Assembly (NCBI RefSeq): GCF_004145405.1
Contig: NZ_SELQ01000001.1
Span: 124,001-188,000 of the forward strand
Direction of reading: 5' to 3'
Source: Salipiger sp. IMCC34102
GTDB lineage: Bacteria; Pseudomonadota; Alphaproteobacteria; Rhodobacterales; Rhodobacteraceae
Length of the DNA stretch: 64,000 nucleotides
The notes beneath the pieces are model-generated. The model saw only the letters and a list, made by a program, of their open reading frames with translations, searched no databases and was not told where the DNA came from. A program made the position numbers and the translations under genes. Below are positions 63,300 to 64,000 of the stretch, piece after piece. Within the stretch, counting starts at the first letter, position 1. Every line of letters begins with the position of its first letter.

Positions 63300-64000
63300 A
63301 TGCCGCGCCTCGTCCTTGCGATACTCCTGTCCTTCTGCGCCACGCAGATCGTCGCGCAGGACAGCGACCTGCGGCAGTTGTCCACCGCGGATGCCGGGCG
63401 CGGCTGGGAATCGGTCGGACGGCTGGACGTGGATCGCGGCGGTTTCTGCACCGCCTCCCTGATCGAGGAGCGGCTGATCCTGACCGCGGCCCACTGCGTC
63501 TTCGACGACGACGGCACCCGCATCGCGCCCGAGCGCTTCAGTTTCGGGGCCGGGCTGCGCAACGGTCGGGCCGAGGCGACGCGAACCGTAACGCGGGTGA
63601 CGGCCCATCCCGACTACGTCCACCGGGCCGACCAGCCGCTTTCGCTGTCGGTGGCGGTCGATATCGCCGTGCTGGAACTCGACCGCCCGATCCGTCAGGG
63701 GCGCATCGCACCGTTCACGCTGGCCTCCCAGCCCGCGAAGGGGGCACGGGTCGGCGTGGTGTCCTACGCCACGGGGCGCGCCAATGCGCCCAGCCTGCAG
63801 GAGGTCTGCGAGGTCCTGACCTTGCAGGACGGTGTCGTCGTGTTGAGCTGTACGGCCGATTTCGGCGCCAGCGGCGCTCCGGTCTTCTGGATGAACGGAA
63901 ACCATCCGCGGATCGTCTCGGTGATCTCGGCCAAGGGCAGCGCGCTGGGGCAGCCGGTGTCGCTGGGCACCTCGCTGGCCGCGCCGCTGAGCCGGGTGCT
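63300..64000 (+). CDS. Trypsin-like (S1) serine protease, 3' end outside window
   Basis: 233 codons are visible. Signal peptide MPRLVLAILLSFCATQIVAQ; ATG preceded by GAAGGAG. Catalytic triad: His65 in LTAAHC, Asp121 in VDIAVLELD, Ser191 in FGASGAPV. So an active chymotrypsin-fold protease, secreted to the periplasm or beyond. The nucleophile loop FGASG differs from the usual GDSG, as in many bacterial members. The chain is cut by the window edge. Independent of glcDEF. Confidence 0.92.
   Translation, partial: MPRLVLAILLSFCATQIVAQDSDLRQLSTADAGRGWESVGRLDVDRGGFCTASLIEERLILTAAHCVFDDDGTRIAPERFSFGAGLRNGRAEATRTVTRVTAHPDYVHRADQPLSLSVAVDIAVLELDRPIRQGRIAPFTLASQPAKGARVGVVSYATGRANAPSLQEVCEVLTLQDGVVVLSCTADFGASGAPVFWMNGNHPRIVSVISAKGSALGQPVSLGTSLAAPLSRV

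Overview
The window is high-GC DNA from an alphaproteobacterium, most likely a Rhodobacterales (Roseobacter-group) species. This rests on gene content and order: rbfA-truB-rpsO-pnp on one strand; rsmB-purH-lspA-DUF3035-M16-M16; glnK-amtB; glcDEF; a DUF1674 (SDHAF4-like) protein ending in the family's RYGDW..KG.AIDF pattern; and short intergenic repeats of the hairpin + ATATTT..GGCCAGAAGAAG type. I see no prophage, insertion sequence, CRISPR array, rRNA or tRNA gene. Most of it is housekeeping chromosome with accessory genes set among it.

Layout. 1-9.4 kb (minus): the 5' part of pheT, two tiny lipoproteins, then pnp, csbD, rpsO, an RTX-repeat protein, DUF1643, truB, a DUF2233 protein and rbfA, i.e. 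the classical ribosome/RNA-maturation block with accessory genes inserted. 9.5-21 kb: dapB, DUF1674, then a plus-strand run rsmB-heparinase II/III-purH-lspA-DUF3035 lipoprotein-two M16 peptidases-diguanylate cyclase, closed by convergent asd. 21-27 kb: DUF3140 and acidic membrane-anchored proteins, a probable D-glutamate/D-amino-acid catabolic operon (dgcN-dgcA-D-amino-acid transaminase) and glnK-amtB. 27-37 kb: a class A PBP, a VOC dioxygenase, otsBA (trehalose), a Crp/Fnr regulator, a four-gene inner-membrane stress cluster, galE. 37-47 kb: GH13 glucosidase, rpe, deoC-ALDH16, L,D-transpeptidase, a coupled trio (degenerate SDR, unknown protein, P1 peptidase). 47-64 kb: succinate-semialdehyde dehydrogenase, an AT-rich island leading into a Hint-domain protein, an HWE/HisKA_2-type kinase, DUF1285, a MoxR-DUF58-DUF4159-vWA operon, glcDEF, and the start of a trypsin-like protease.

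How the parts work together. Two regulatory patterns emerge by eye. First, four stress-type units (csbD, DUF3140, otsBA and the YqjD/holin/DUF3618 cluster) each have GGAAC followed 16-17 bases later by a near-CGTT box, as expected for an ECF general-stress sigma factor (EcfG-like). Second, the RTX gene, the acidic TM-anchored gene and the Hint gene have upstream TTAA-N7-TTAA type sites, as expected for CtrA. A third pattern is a family of seven dispersed intergenic repeats, five of which end close to, or include, a start codon. The best candidate for a less-studied metabolic system is the dgcN-dgcA-transaminase operon next to the nitrogen-regulation pair glnK-amtB. All functional assignments are from reading the sequence; no database search was run.
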